Assembly: GCA_002256005.1 (NCBI GenBank)
Contig: NKIQ01000001.1
Coordinates: 62,001-126,000 of the forward strand
Direction of reading: 5' to 3'
DNA: 64,000 nucleotides
Origin: Alphaproteobacteria bacterium PA4
GTDB taxonomy: Bacteria; Pseudomonadota; Alphaproteobacteria; Sphingomonadales; Sphingomonadaceae
Positions within the stretch are counted from its first letter, which is position 1. The number at the start of each line of letters is the position of its first letter. Below are positions 1 to 8,739 of the stretch, piece after piece. A program made the translations under genes and the position numbers. The notes beneath the pieces were generated by a model, which was given only the letters and a program-made list of their open reading frames with translations, was not told the DNA's origin and did not search any database.

Positions 1-735
1 CATCTCGCCGATGCACTGGCCAATCGCGGCCATGATCTGCTGCTGTCGCGGGTGATTCCCACCGATGATGCATGGCTGGCGCGCATCCTCGCCTCCGGCC
101 GCACCGATGGTACCATCGTCATTGGCCAGTCCAACCAGCTGGAGACGCTGGAACGTCTGGCCCTGGACGCGCCGGTGGTGGTGTGGGGGGCGAATCGCCC
201 CGGCCAGCGCCATGTCAGCGTCGGGTCCGACAATCGCGCCGGCGGCCGGCTGGCCACCGAGCATCTGATTGCCCAGGGCCGCCGCCGGTTGCTGTTCCTC
301 GGCAATACCGAGGCGCCGGAACTGGCCGAACGTCAGCAGGGCTTCGCCGGCGCATGCGCCGCCGCCAGCCTTGCGGGTGACAGCCTGCCGGTCAAGCTGA
401 CCGCCGATGCGGCCTATGTCGCCATCCGCGATCATCTTGCCCGCCATCCGGCGCCGGATGGTATCGTCGCTGCCTCCGACATCATTGCCATGATGGCGAT
501 CCGCGCGCTGACCGAAATCGGACTGCGCGTGCCGCAGGATGTCGCTGTTGTCGGTTATGACGATGTCGCGCTCGCCGCCCATACCGCGCCGCCGCTCACC
601 ACCATTCGCCAGGATATCGCGCGCGGCGCCGCGGCACTCGTTGATCTGCTGTTCCGCAAGCTGGCCGGCGAACCTGTCGAGTCGCTGGTCATGGCACCGG
701 AACTGGTCGTGCGCGCGTCGACGGCGGCCGTTTAG
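1..735 (+). CDS. LacI-family transcriptional regulator, 5' end outside the window
   Basis: The frame is open from base 1, so the N-terminal helix-turn-helix is missing and only 244 residues of the sugar-binding domain are seen. Family hallmarks include the segment VVGYDDVALA followed by PPLTTIRQD near the C-terminus. The next gene, a sugar transporter, converges on it across a bidirectional terminator. Two perfect 12-bp palindromes of LacI type lie in the transporter/receptor intergenic region, so this protein probably represses the sucrose-type genes and is released by a sugar effector. The effector itself cannot be read from the sequence. Confidence 0.9.
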   Translation, partial: HLADALANRGHDLLLSRVIPTDDAWLARILASGRTDGTIVIGQSNQLETLERLALDAPVVVWGANRPGQRHVSVGSDNRAGGRLATEHLIAQGRRRLLFLGNTEAPELAERQQGFAGACAAASLAGDSLPVKLTADAAYVAIRDHLARHPAPDGIVAASDIIAMMAIRALTEIGLRVPQDVAVVGYDDVALAAHTAPPLTTIRQDIARGAAALVDLLFRKLAGEPVESLVMAPELVVRASTAAV

Positions 736-776
736 AGTCGATTGCAGTCGGACGGCAATCGACTCTAGGCCTTTTT
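733..776. terminator. Bidirectional terminator between lacI-type and MFS genes
   Basis: Inverted repeat with 13-bp perfect arms (733-745 and 755-767) and a 9-base loop, followed by a short T run at 772-776. It overlaps the stop codons of both convergent genes. The arms contain TCGATTGC and GCAATCGA, the half sites of the operators at 2190 and 2224. Confidence 0.75.
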
Positions 777-2087
777 CACCGCCAGCGTCGCGGCGGCTGC
801 CACCAGCATCATGCCGCCCCCCAGCAACAGCACGTTCCGGGCATCGCCGCCCAGCAGGCTGTCATAGAACAGCGGCATGGTCAGGCTCTGGATCAGCATG
901 GGGATGACGATGAACATGTTGAAGATGCCCATGTAAACGCCGGTGCGTTCGGGCGGGATGGCGTCGGCGAGCATGATGTACGGGCAACCCATCATGCCGG
1001 CCCAGCCCAATCCGATGCCAAGCATGGGAATGGCAAGGGCAAGCGGCGTTGCCATCTCAGGGATCGCCAGCATGGCGAGGCCGGAGGCGGTAAGGCAGAC
1101 GGCGTGCACCGGCCGCGCGCCATGACGGCGGGCAAAGGGCACCAGCGCAAAGGCGGCGAGAAACGCAACGAAGTTATAGGCCGCCCCGGCCTGGCCGGTG
1201 ATCAGCGCCGCCTCGCGGAATTCGGGTGTCGCCGCGCCGGTGGCGCCGAACAGCGAGCGGGCGAGCGCGAAGCTGATGAACTGCCAATAGCAGAACATCG
1301 CATACCATTGGAAAAACATGGCCACGGCGAGCTGGCGCATCGGCCGGGGCATCTCGCGCACCGCCAGCGCGATATCGCTGAGCGTGGTGCGGGCCGATAG
1401 CGGCTCGGCGCGCATCGCCGCGGTTTCGGCCGGCGTCAGCGGCAGTTCCGGCACACGCAGCACCGACCACAGGATGGTGGCGATCGACAGCACCGCGCCG
1501 ATGACAAAGGCGATATGCGTGGTCACCGGAATGTTGTTGCTGGCGACCGCGTCGCGGCTGATGCCGGCCCAGACCAGCAGCGACGGCGACAGATAGGCGA
1601 GCGTCTGGGCAAGCCCCGTGAAGGCACTTTGCGTGAGGAAGCCCAATGGTCGCTGCGGCGCGTCGAGCCGGTCGCTGACATAGGCGCGATAGGGCTCCAT
1701 GGTGATGTTGTTGGCCGCATCGAGGATCCAGAGCAGGCTGGCCGCCACCCACAGCGCCGGGCTGTAGGGCATGGCGAGCAGGCCGAGCGAGCAGAGGACG
1801 GCGCCGATGAGGAAATAGGGCGTGCGCCGACCCAGCCGTGTGACGGTGCGGTCGCTGAGCGCGCCGACCAGCGGCTGCACGATCAGCCCGGTCATCGGCC
1901 CGGCCAGCCAGAGCAGCGGCAGCGTCGCCTCATCAGCGCCGAGATAGGCGTAGATCGGGCCCATGTTGGCCTGTTGCAGACCGAAGCTGAATTGCAGGCC
2001 CAGGAAGCCGATGTTCATCTGGACGATGGCCGCAAACGACAGATGGGGGCGGCGCATGGCTGCAGTGATCGGCGCGGCTATGGTCAT
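765..2087 (-). CDS. MFS sugar (sucrose-type) transporter
   Basis: About 440 residues with twelve predicted hydrophobic segments. The N-terminal region ([17 protein letters not shown], then [14 protein letters not shown]) is characteristic of the sucrose/maltose branch of MFS sugar:cation symporters found with TonB receptors in Xanthomonas and sphingomonads. It should move sugar from periplasm to cytoplasm. The frame extends upstream to 2264, but the ATG at 2087 is preceded by GGGGAC and starts the conserved part; the longer version would run through the operators. It is divergent from the TonB receptor gene and convergent with the LacI gene. Confidence 0.85.
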   Translation of the reverse strand: MTIAAPITAAMRRPHLSFAAIVQMNIGFLGLQFSFGLQQANMGPIYAYLGADEATLPLLWLAGPMTGLIVQPLVGALSDRTVTRLGRRTPYFLIGAVLCSLGLLAMPYSPALWVAASLLWILDAANNITMEPYRAYVSDRLDAPQRPLGFLTQSAFTGLAQTLAYLSPSLLVWAGISRDAVASNNIPVTTHIAFVIGAVLSIATILWSVLRVPELPLTPAETAAMRAEPLSARTTLSDIALAVREMPRPMRQLAVAMFFQWYAMFCYWQFISFALARSLFGATGAATPEFREAALITGQAGAAYNFVAFLAAFALVPFARRHGARPVHAVCLTASGLAMLAIPEMATPLALAIPMLGIGLGWAGMMGCPYIMLADAIPPERTGVYMGIFNMFIVIPMLIQSLTMPLFYDSLLGGDARNVLLLGGGMMLVAAAATLAVKKA

Positions 2088-2189
2088 GATCGTCCCCGGA
2101 TCGTCCCCAGATCGTCTATGTGTCGCGACGGCCCTTTGCGGGTCTGTATCGTCGATCTGTGGCGCGATTGCCACAGAAGCCGGAATTAT

Positions 2190-2201
2190 GCAATCGATTG
2201 C
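2190..2201. promoter_or_regulatory. LacI-type operator 1
   Basis: Perfect 12-bp palindrome GCAATCGATTGC, about 100 bases upstream of the transporter start. On the minus strand it abuts a CATAAT sequence that could be the transporter -10 box. Its centre is 34 bp from operator 2. Confidence 0.75.
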
Positions 2202-2223
2202 GAAAGCCTGCGACGACGGTCTT

Positions 2224-2235
2224 GCAATCGATTGC
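2224..2235. promoter_or_regulatory. LacI-type operator 2
   Basis: Second copy of GCAATCGATTGC, extended to TGCAATCGATTGCA. It overlaps a possible -35 box (TTGCAA, 2222-2227) that sits 16 bases from GATAGT (2244-2249), upstream of the TonB receptor gene. Binding here would block receptor transcription. Confidence 0.75.
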
Positions 2236-2296
2236 ACATTTGCGATAGTCGATAATAGCCGCAATCAAGACGGCCAGATTTTGGGGAGAAACGGCC

Positions 2297-4789
2297 ATGA
2301 CCTTTGCCAGCCATTCCGCGCGTCGTGCACGCCGCCTGTTGACGGGCGCCGCCCTGTTCGCGCTTGCCACGCCCGCCTTTGCCCAGACGCCGCCGGCCAC
2401 CGCCGATGCCAACGACACGGGTGAGGAAATCGTCGTCACCGCCGTCGCGCGCGGCATCAACAAGCTTGATTCGAGCGTGTCGGTGAGCAGCGTTTCGACC
2501 GAACAGTTGCTGAAATTCGCACCGCGCTCGGTCGCCGAAATGTTCCGCCAATTGCCCGGCATCCGTTCCGAATCGTCGGGCGGTGAAGGCAATGCCAATA
2601 TTGCCGTGCGCGGCCTTCCCGTCGCTTCCGGCGGCGCCAAGTTCCTGCAGTTGCAGGAAGACGGTCTTCCGGTGCTCGAATTCGGGGATATCACCTTCGG
2701 CAATGCCGACATCTTCCTGCGCTCCGATTTCAGCGTCGGTCGCATCGAATCGATTCGCGGTGGCTCGGCCTCGACCTTTGCCTCCAATTCGCCCGGTGGC
2801 GTCATCAACCTGATTTCGAAGACCGGTGAAACCGAAGGCGGCGCCGTCCAGGCCGGTCTCGGCCTCGATTTCAAGGAATATCGCCTCGACGCCGATTACG
2901 GCGGCAAGCTCGGCGACGGCTGGCGCTATCACATCGGCGGCTTCTATCGCCAGGGCACCGGCCCGCGCGATCCGGGCTATGACGGCAACCGCGGTGGCCA
3001 GATCAAGGCCAATATCACTCGCGACTTCGGCAATGGCTATATCCGCGTCAGTGCGAAATATCTCGACGACCGCGCCATCGGCTATCTCCCCAATCCGGTG
3101 CTGGTCACCGGCACCAACGCCAACCCCAATTACCAGAACGTCCCCGGCTTCAGCATCAACCAGGACACGCTGCACAGCCGCTATTTCCGCGATGCGCTGA
3201 CGCTCGGCCCGGACAACAAGCCGGTGACCAATGACATCCAGGACGGCCAGCGCGCCAAGGTGTTCACCATCGGCACGGAAGCCAGCTGGGACTTTGCCGA
3301 TGGTTGGAACGTCATCGACCGTTTCCGCTATTCGGACATTTCCGGCCGCTTCATCTCGCCGTTCCCGGCGTCGGTCGGTGGGGCCCAGGCGACCGCCAAC
3401 AGCATCGGCGGCGCCGGCGCGACGCTGCGCTATGCGACCGGTGACAAGGCCGGCCAGACCATCACCAATCCGGGATCGCTGAACGGCAATGGCCTGCTCG
3501 CCAGCATCGTTCTGTTCAACACCAAGCTCAACAGCCTCGACAACATCACCAACGACCTGCGCCTGTCGAAGGAAACCAAATGGGGTGATGCCGATGTGAC
3601 GCTGACCGGCGGCTGGTATTTCTCGCGCCAGACCATCGACACCAGCTGGAACTGGTCGTCGTACCTGATGGAGGTCGCCGGTGGCGGCAATGCCGCGCTG
3701 ATCGACGTCGCCAATGCCGCCGGCCAGTTGCAGACCGAAAAGGGTGTCGTTGCCTATGGCGCCAGCTTCTTCGGCAATTGCTGCCGGCGCAATTACGACC
3801 TCAATTACACCACCAATGCACCGTTCGTCGCGGCCACTGTCAAGCTGGACACGCTGACCCTCGATGGCAGCCTGCGCTATGACCTGGGCCGGGCACGCGG
3901 CCAGGTGTTCGGCGCCGATCTCGGTGGCGGCCGCGTCGGCGTCGCCAGCATCGATGTCAACGGCAATGGCACCATTTCCAAACCGGAAACCCAGACTTCG
4001 GTGGTGCCGCTCGGCTCGCCGTCGCCGGTCAACTACAACTACGATTATCTGTCCTACTCGTTCGGCGCCAACTACCGCATTGCCGACGATCTGGCGGTGT
4101 TTGCCCGCTACAGCCGCGGCGCCCGCGCCAACGCCGATCGCCTGACCTTCGGCCCGGCCATCAACAGCACCACCGGCAAGCTGGTCGATGCCGACGCCGC
4201 CGTCGATTTCGTCAAGCAGGCAGAAGTCGGGCTGAAGTATCGCAAGGGTGGAGTCGGCCTGTATGCCACCGGCTTCTACGCCGAAACCCAGGAGCAGAAT
4301 TTCGAGGCAACCACCCAGCGGTTCTTCGATCGCAACTATGATGCCTGGGGTGTGGAACTGGAAGGCAACGTCCGGTCTGGCGGATTCAGCCTGGCCGCCA
4401 CCGGCACCTACACCCATGCGCGCATCAAGTCCGATGTGCTCAACCCCGGTGTTGCCGGCAATCGCCCGCGCCGCCAGGCCGAGTTCATCTATCAGCTGAC
4501 GCCGCAGTATGAGCAGGACCTGTTCACCCTTGGCGCCAATCTGGTCGGCACCACGTCTTCGTTCGCGCAGGATGACAATCAGCTGAAGCTGCCGGGCTTT
4601 GCCCAGGTCAATGCCTTTGTCGTGCTCCGTCCGATCGATCGCGTGTCGGTATCGGTGAACGCCAACAATCTGTTCAACACCAAGGGCTTCACCGAAGCCG
4701 AAGAAGGCGCCATCCCTGCCAACGGCATCGTCCGTGCCCGTTCGATCAGTGGCCGCACGATCTCGGCGTCGCTTCGCTACGATTTCTGA
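2297..4789 (+). CDS. TonB-dependent receptor, probable sucrose/oligosaccharide importer (SuxA-like)
   Basis: An 830-residue outer-membrane receptor. It has a signal peptide (about 1-29, cleavage after AFA), a TonB box EEIVVTA at 43-49, a plug domain with RGLPV and IRGG-type motifs, and a C-terminal beta-barrel ending in an aromatic residue (RYDF). The ATG is preceded by GGGGAGA. It brings its ligand into the periplasm using TonB energy, and the divergent MFS transporter would complete uptake. Sucrose is inferred from the GH68 enzyme downstream and the LacI operators upstream. A fructo-oligosaccharide is an alternative. Confidence 0.85.
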   Translation: MTFASHSARRARRLLTGAALFALATPAFAQTPPATADANDTGEEIVVTAVARGINKLDSSVSVSSVSTEQLLKFAPRSVAEMFRQLPGIRSESSGGEGNANIAVRGLPVASGGAKFLQLQEDGLPVLEFGDITFGNADIFLRSDFSVGRIESIRGGSASTFASNSPGGVINLISKTGETEGGAVQAGLGLDFKEYRLDADYGGKLGDGWRYHIGGFYRQGTGPRDPGYDGNRGGQIKANITRDFGNGYIRVSAKYLDDRAIGYLPNPVLVTGTNANPNYQNVPGFSINQDTLHSRYFRDALTLGPDNKPVTNDIQDGQRAKVFTIGTEASWDFADGWNVIDRFRYSDISGRFISPFPASVGGAQATANSIGGAGATLRYATGDKAGQTITNPGSLNGNGLLASIVLFNTKLNSLDNITNDLRLSKETKWGDADVTLTGGWYFSRQTIDTSWNWSSYLMEVAGGGNAALIDVANAAGQLQTEKGVVAYGASFFGNCCRRNYDLNYTTNAPFVAATVKLDTLTLDGSLRYDLGRARGQVFGADLGGGRVGVASIDVNGNGTISKPETQTSVVPLGSPSPVNYNYDYLSYSFGANYRIADDLAVFARYSRGARANADRLTFGPAINSTTGKLVDADAAVDFVKQAEVGLKYRKGGVGLYATGFYAETQEQNFEATTQRFFDRNYDAWGVELEGNVRSGGFSLAATGTYTHARIKSDVLNPGVAGNRPRRQAEFIYQLTPQYEQDLFTLGANLVGTTSSFAQDDNQLKLPGFAQVNAFVVLRPIDRVSVSVNANNLFNTKGFTEAEEGAIPANGIVRARSISGRTISASLRYDF

Positions 4790-4820
4790 TCGGACGTGAG
4801 CAAGCGTCCCAGTCGGTGCC

Positions 4821-4862
4821 CTCTCCCGCTTGCGGGAGAGGCGGCTCGCCCGCTTGGGCGAG
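4821..4862. repeat. Double palindromic repeat between receptor and GH68 genes
   Basis: Two adjacent hairpins: CTCTCCCGC/GCGGGAGAG (4821-4829, 4832-4840) and CTCGCCC/GGGCGAG (4845-4851, 4856-4862). They belong to the CTCCC/GGGAG family of short palindromes also seen at 37382, 53135 and 59727. The rest of 4790-4982 is further GC-rich imperfect repeat with no gene. The hairpins may reduce read-through into the GH68 gene. Confidence 0.6.
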
Positions 4863-4982
4863 CGGGTGAAGGTGTCTCTTCTGTGCCAAAGGTCCAAAAC
4901 ACCCTCACCCGGGGCGCTGGCGCGCCCTTCGCCTCTCTTGGCTGCGGAAGAGGAAGCTTCGATTGAAGCGACACCATCACGC

Positions 4983-6065
4983 ATGACCGCCATCTGGACC
5001 CCCGACCATCTTGCCGCCATCGCGCGCGCGCCGCTGCCGGAACTGCCGGTTATCGACGCGACAGCGGTGCAGCCTATCCTGCCCGGCGTCGACCTATGGG
5101 ATTTCTGGCCGGTGCAGACCCGCGATGGTTCCGTCGCCCGTATCGGCGATGGCACGCTGTGGCTCGTGCTTTCGGCTGTCGCCGCCGGTGATCCGGTGGA
5201 ACGGCACAGCCAGGCGCGGCTGCGCCTGCTGCATCGGACGGCAGCGGGCTGGCGTGACCTGGGGCCGGTGTTCGCCGAAGGCAGCAGCCCCGGCAGTCGC
5301 GAGTGGTCCGGCTCGACGATCTACGATCCCGACTCCCGGGAACTGACGCTGTTCTTCACCGCTGCCGGTCGCCGCGACGGCCCTTTCAGCTATGAACAGC
5401 GGTTGTTCGAGGCGCAGGCGAGCGTCTCGGGCGCTGCCGTCGGGGCCTGGAGCGCCCCCCGCGAGATCGCCGCCAATGATGGCCGGCATTATGTCGTCGT
5501 TACCATGGCCGAAGGCGGACCGGGCACCATCAAGGCCTATCGCGATCCCGGTTATTTCCGCGATCCGGCCGATGATGCCGAATATCTGCTGTTCGCCGGC
5601 TCGCTCGCCGGATCCACGTCACTGTTCAACGGCTGCATCGGCATGGCACGGCGCGACGGTGACGCGTGGCAACTCCAGTCGCCGCTGCTTGCCGCCGATG
5701 ATATCAGCAACGAACTGGAACGCCCGCACATCGTCCGCCACCAGGGGCTCTATTATCTGTTCTGGTCTACGCAGGGCAGCGTCTTTGCTCCCGGCCTCGT
5801 CGCGCCAAGCGGACTTTATGGCATGGTGTCGTCGGCGCTGGCCGGGCCGTGGACGCCGCTCAATGGCAGTGGCCTTGTCCTGTGCAATCCCGGTGTCGCA
5901 CCGATGCAGGCGTTCAGCTGGCTGGTTCTCGACGATCTGTCGGTGGTCAGCTTCATCGATCAGATCGGCCCCGGTCGCGCCGGCTTCGGCGGCACCATGG
6001 CGCCGATCGCGCAACTGGTGCTTGCCGGCGACCGTGCCCAACTCGCCGGGATGATCGACGCCTGA
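4983..6065 (+). CDS. GH68 sucrose-cleaving enzyme (levansucrase / beta-fructofuranosidase)
   Basis: A 360-residue five-bladed GH68 protein. The catalytic triad is visible: nucleophile D40 in LWDFWP, transition-state stabiliser D188 in YRDP, and acid/base E246 in ELERPH. EWSGS (107-111) is a further family motif. It splits sucrose at the fructosyl side, and hydrolysis versus levan synthesis cannot be told from sequence. No signal peptide is visible, so it may act in the cytoplasm on imported sucrose, although some Zymomonas GH68 enzymes leave the cell without a classical signal. The frame is open further upstream, but that part crosses the palindromic repeat, so ATG 4983 is chosen. Confidence 0.88.
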   Translation: MTAIWTPDHLAAIARAPLPELPVIDATAVQPILPGVDLWDFWPVQTRDGSVARIGDGTLWLVLSAVAAGDPVERHSQARLRLLHRTAAGWRDLGPVFAEGSSPGSREWSGSTIYDPDSRELTLFFTAAGRRDGPFSYEQRLFEAQASVSGAAVGAWSAPREIAANDGRHYVVVTMAEGGPGTIKAYRDPGYFRDPADDAEYLLFAGSLAGSTSLFNGCIGMARRDGDAWQLQSPLLAADDISNELERPHIVRHQGLYYLFWSTQGSVFAPGLVAPSGLYGMVSSALAGPWTPLNGSGLVLCNPGVAPMQAFSWLVLDDLSVVSFIDQIGPGRAGFGGTMAPIAQLVLAGDRAQLAGMIDA

Positions 6066-6106
6066 CGAAAGATCACGCCGATCCCCAGGCGGCGTGACCT
6101 TTCGCG

Positions 6107-6799
6107 CTATCCGGCCAGCAATTCCGCCACCAGCGCCGGCACCAACAGGCTGGCCGGGCCATGGCGCGCGCTGTCGAACAGCGGAGTGCCGGCGGACGGT
6201 TCGAGGTTCAGCTCCAGCGTCGCCGCCCCCGATGCCTCCGCCCAGCGCACGAAATTCGCTGCCGGATAGACCGCACCCGAGGTACCGATCGACACGAACA
6301 GGTCGCAGCCGGCGATCGCCGCCTCGATCGCGTCCATGTGATAGGGCATCTCCCCGAACCAGACGATATCGGGGCGCAGCCGCGGTTGGCGACAGCGCGG
6401 GCAGGGCGGATCGCCGGACAGATCGCCGTCCCAGGCCGGCGCGGCCCCGCAGCCGGTGCACAACGCGCGCCGCAGCTCGCCATGCATGTGCAGCAAACGC
6501 TTCGCGCCGCCGCGTTCGTGCAGATCATCGACATTCTGGGTGACGATCAGCAGGTCGCCCGGCCAGGCGGCATCCAGACGCGCCAGTGCCCGGTGCGCAG
6601 CATTGGGCGCTACAGTCGCCAGCGCTGCGCGCCGGGCGTCGTAGAAGCGCTGAACCAGCACCGGATCACGGTCGAATGCTTCTGGTGTCGCCACATCCTC
6701 GACGCGATGCCCCTCCCACAAGCCATCGGGCCCACGGAATGTCGGCACGCCCGATTCGGCGGAGATGCCGGCGCCCGTCAGGATGACGATGTTGTCCAT
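6107..6799 (-). CDS. cobB: NAD-dependent protein deacylase, sirtuin class III (CobB-like)
   Basis: A 230-residue Sir2 protein. The NAD site GAGISAESG is at the N-terminus, with TQNVDDLH and the catalytic His in HMHGEL. Four zinc cysteines are present (CTGC and CPRC). The FYDARR segment carries the Tyr-x-x-Arg pair that in class III sirtuins binds succinyl or malonyl groups, so desuccinylase activity is likely as well as deacetylase activity. The frame is open to 7045, but the conserved fold starts at the ATG at 6799. It stands alone, convergent with the GH68 gene. Confidence 0.9.
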   Translation of the reverse strand: MDNIVILTGAGISAESGVPTFRGPDGLWEGHRVEDVATPEAFDRDPVLVQRFYDARRAALATVAPNAAHRALARLDAAWPGDLLIVTQNVDDLHERGGAKRLLHMHGELRRALCTGCGAAPAWDGDLSGDPPCPRCRQPRLRPDIVWFGEMPYHMDAIEAAIAGCDLFVSIGTSGAVYPAANFVRWAEASGAATLELNLEPSAGTPLFDSARHGPASLLVPALVAELLAG

Positions 6800-6834
6800 G
6801 GCGGGGATGATAACGGTGCTGCTATGCTGGCGCC

Positions 6835-7269
6835 ATGGCGAGACGCTGGCGGCAATGGCAATTCGGCAGGTTGATGCTGCTGTATGGTGCCGTGCTTGCC
6901 GCCGGCACCTTGTTGCTGGCCGGGGTGACCCACGGCCAGCGGTTGCGCGCACTGTCCAGCGATGTCCTGTCGCTGCTGACGGCAGCGGGCTTTCTGGCAC
7001 TGGGTCTCTGGCTCGGGCTGGTGGTGCTGCGGCCGGCGTCACCACCGTCGGGCAATCCCGCCGCGGCCGACAGCCTCGGCCTGTCGCCCCGCGAGCGCGA
7101 AGTGCTGCGCGCGCTGGCTGCCGGCCACAGCAACAAGGAGATTGCGCGGCTGTTGTCGGTCTCGCCCAATACGGTCAAAACCCATCTGACGCGCCTGTTC
7201 ACCAAATTGGGCGCCAGCAACCGCACTGCGGCGGTGAGCCGGGCGCGGGACCTGGGGCTGATCGGATGA
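6835..7269 (+). CDS. Membrane-anchored LuxR-type HTH regulator
   Basis: A 144-residue protein with two hydrophobic segments (about 12-30 and 44-66) and a C-terminal LuxR/GerE helix-turn-helix. The latter contains SPREREVLRALAAG and SNKEIARLLSVSPNTVKTH. There is no receiver or ligand domain, so any signal would have to come through the membrane part or a partner. A DUF4199 membrane protein follows after 89 bases, and this pairing makes it the likely target or partner. A 7-bp-arm palindrome lies between the two genes. Confidence 0.8.
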   Translation: MARRWRQWQFGRLMLLYGAVLAAGTLLLAGVTHGQRLRALSSDVLSLLTAAGFLALGLWLGLVVLRPASPPSGNPAAADSLGLSPREREVLRALAAGHSNKEIARLLSVSPNTVKTHLTRLFTKLGASNRTAAVSRARDLGLIG

Positions 7270-7280
7270 ATCGCGCCGAA

Positions 7281-7296
7281 TCACCCGTTCGGGTGA
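7281..7296. promoter_or_regulatory. Palindrome between LuxR-type gene and DUF4199 gene
   Basis: TCACCCG-TT-CGGGTGA is a perfect 16-base palindrome 12 bases after the regulator stop and 62 bases before the DUF4199 start. It could be the LuxR-type operator or an intergenic hairpin. There is no T run after it. Confidence 0.4.
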
Positions 7297-7358
7297 CTGG
7301 TATTGCCGGCGGCGGCATGGCGTAATCGCGGCCTCATCCAACGCCAGGGGGAAGGTCC

Positions 7359-7886
7359 ATGATTCGCAGCATCGTCGGCTACGGTATCGCTGCCGGCCTT
7401 GTCGTCGGCAGCATCCTGTTCGGAACCACCGTCATCTTCCAGCACGATGTGCCCAGCCCGGCAATCGGCATGCTGATCGGTTATGCCGGCATGCTGTTGG
7501 CCTTCAGCCTGATCTTCGCAGGCGTGAAGCGCCACCGGGATACGACCTTGGGCGGCGTCATCGGTTTCTGGCCGGCGCTGGCATTGGGCCTTGGAATCAC
7601 GCTGGTCGCGACGGTGTTTTATGTTCTGGCCTGGGAAGCGGCGCTGGCGGTCACCGCCATGGACTTCGGCGCCGAATATGCCGGCCAGATGGTGGCGGAG
7701 GCCGAGCGCAGCGGCGCCACCGGCACGGCATTGGCCCGCGCTCGCGCCGAAGCTGCGCAATTCGCCAGCAACTATGCCCGGCCCGCCTGGCGCATGGCGG
7801 TCACCGCGACCGAGATCCTGCCCGTCGGTGTGCTGGTGTCGCTGATCGCCGCCGCGGTGTTGCGCAGCCGGCTGCACAAGCGCTGA
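7359..7886 (+). CDS. DUF4199-family integral membrane protein
   Basis: A 175-residue protein with about four transmembrane segments (roughly 5-25, 35-55, 68-92 and 148-168) and a polar Ala/Glu-rich loop between the third and fourth. The layout fits DUF4199, a family of unknown function. The ATG follows the RBS-like GGGGGAAGG. It sits behind the LuxR-type membrane regulator and is probably controlled by it. Confidence 0.75.
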   Translation: MIRSIVGYGIAAGLVVGSILFGTTVIFQHDVPSPAIGMLIGYAGMLLAFSLIFAGVKRHRDTTLGGVIGFWPALALGLGITLVATVFYVLAWEAALAVTAMDFGAEYAGQMVAEAERSGATGTALARARAEAAQFASNYARPAWRMAVTATEILPVGVLVSLIAAAVLRSRLHKR

Positions 7887-7926
7887 AAGGTTGCGTGCGA
7901 CGCCGCCACACGCCAAAGCTGGGCCC

Positions 7927-8739
7927 ATGACGGACAAGGCGATCAGGATCGGTGTGCTCGGTGCAGGCGGGCGCATGGGGCAGGCGATCATCGCCGCAGT
8001 CGCGGCCGATCCGCGGCTGGCGCTGGCTGGCGCCGTCGAACGCGCCGGGCATGAGGCTGTGGGCCGAGCGCGCGGGCCGCCGTTCGCACCGGGGTTGACC
8101 ATCTGCTCCAATCCCGGCCCGCTCGCTCATGCTGCCGATGTGCTGATCGATTTCACTGCACCGACGGCACTGGCGGCGACGTTGGACGCGGCGTGTGATG
8201 GCAAGGCGGCGCTGGTCATCGGCACCACGGGTCTGGAGGCGCAGCACCATGCGATGATCGACCGGGCGGCGCGCTATATCGCCGTGCTGCAGGCTGCCAA
8301 CACCAGCCTTGGCGTCACGTTGCTGGCGCGGATGGTGGCCCAAGCGGCACGGGCGCTGGGACCGGACTGGGATATCGAAATCGCCGAATTGCACCACCGC
8401 CACAAGGTCGATGCGCCGTCCGGCACGGCGCTGGCGCTGGGCGCCGCAGCGGCGGCCGGGCGCGGCGTCGATCTGGCGGCCGTCAGCGACCGCGGCCGTG
8501 ATGGCATCACCGGTGCACGTACCCCTGGCCATATCGGTTTTGCGGCGCTGCGCGGCGGCAGCGCAGCCGGCGACCATAGCGTGCTGTTCGCCGGGGAGGG
8601 CGAGCGCATCGAACTGACGCATCGCGCCGAAAATCGCGACATCTTCGCGCGCGGCGCGCTGAAGGCGGCCGGCTGGATCGCCGGGCGCCCGGCCGGTCGC
8701 TATACGATGGATGCGGTGCTGGGGCTGCCACCCCTGTAG
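7927..8739 (+). CDS. dapB: 4-hydroxy-tetrahydrodipicolinate reductase
   Basis: A 270-residue DapB. The dinucleotide site GAGGRMG is at residues 12-18, FTAP-type and GTTG motifs are in the middle, and the catalytic/substrate segment HHRHKVDAPSGTAL follows. It reduces hydroxy-tetrahydrodipicolinate with NAD(P)H in lysine and diaminopimelate synthesis. The frame opens at 7891, but the conserved protein starts at the ATG at 7927. The last 40 bases overlap the convergent DUF2244 gene. Confidence 0.93.
   Translation: MTDKAIRIGVLGAGGRMGQAIIAAVAADPRLALAGAVERAGHEAVGRARGPPFAPGLTICSNPGPLAHAADVLIDFTAPTALAATLDAACDGKAALVIGTTGLEAQHHAMIDRAARYIAVLQAANTSLGVTLLARMVAQAARALGPDWDIEIAELHHRHKVDAPSGTALALGAAAAAGRGVDLAAVSDRGRDGITGARTPGHIGFAALRGGSAAGDHSVLFAGEGERIELTHRAENRDIFARGALKAAGWIAGRPAGRYTMDAVLGLPPL

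Noticed and set aside
2186-5155. A 989-codon open frame on the minus strand across the first TonB receptor
   Set aside because: It is antisense to a receptor with clear domain motifs, shows low-complexity composition, and is an artefact of GC-rich codon bias. The same applies to the long minus-strand frames at 11945-13378 and 29416-32025.
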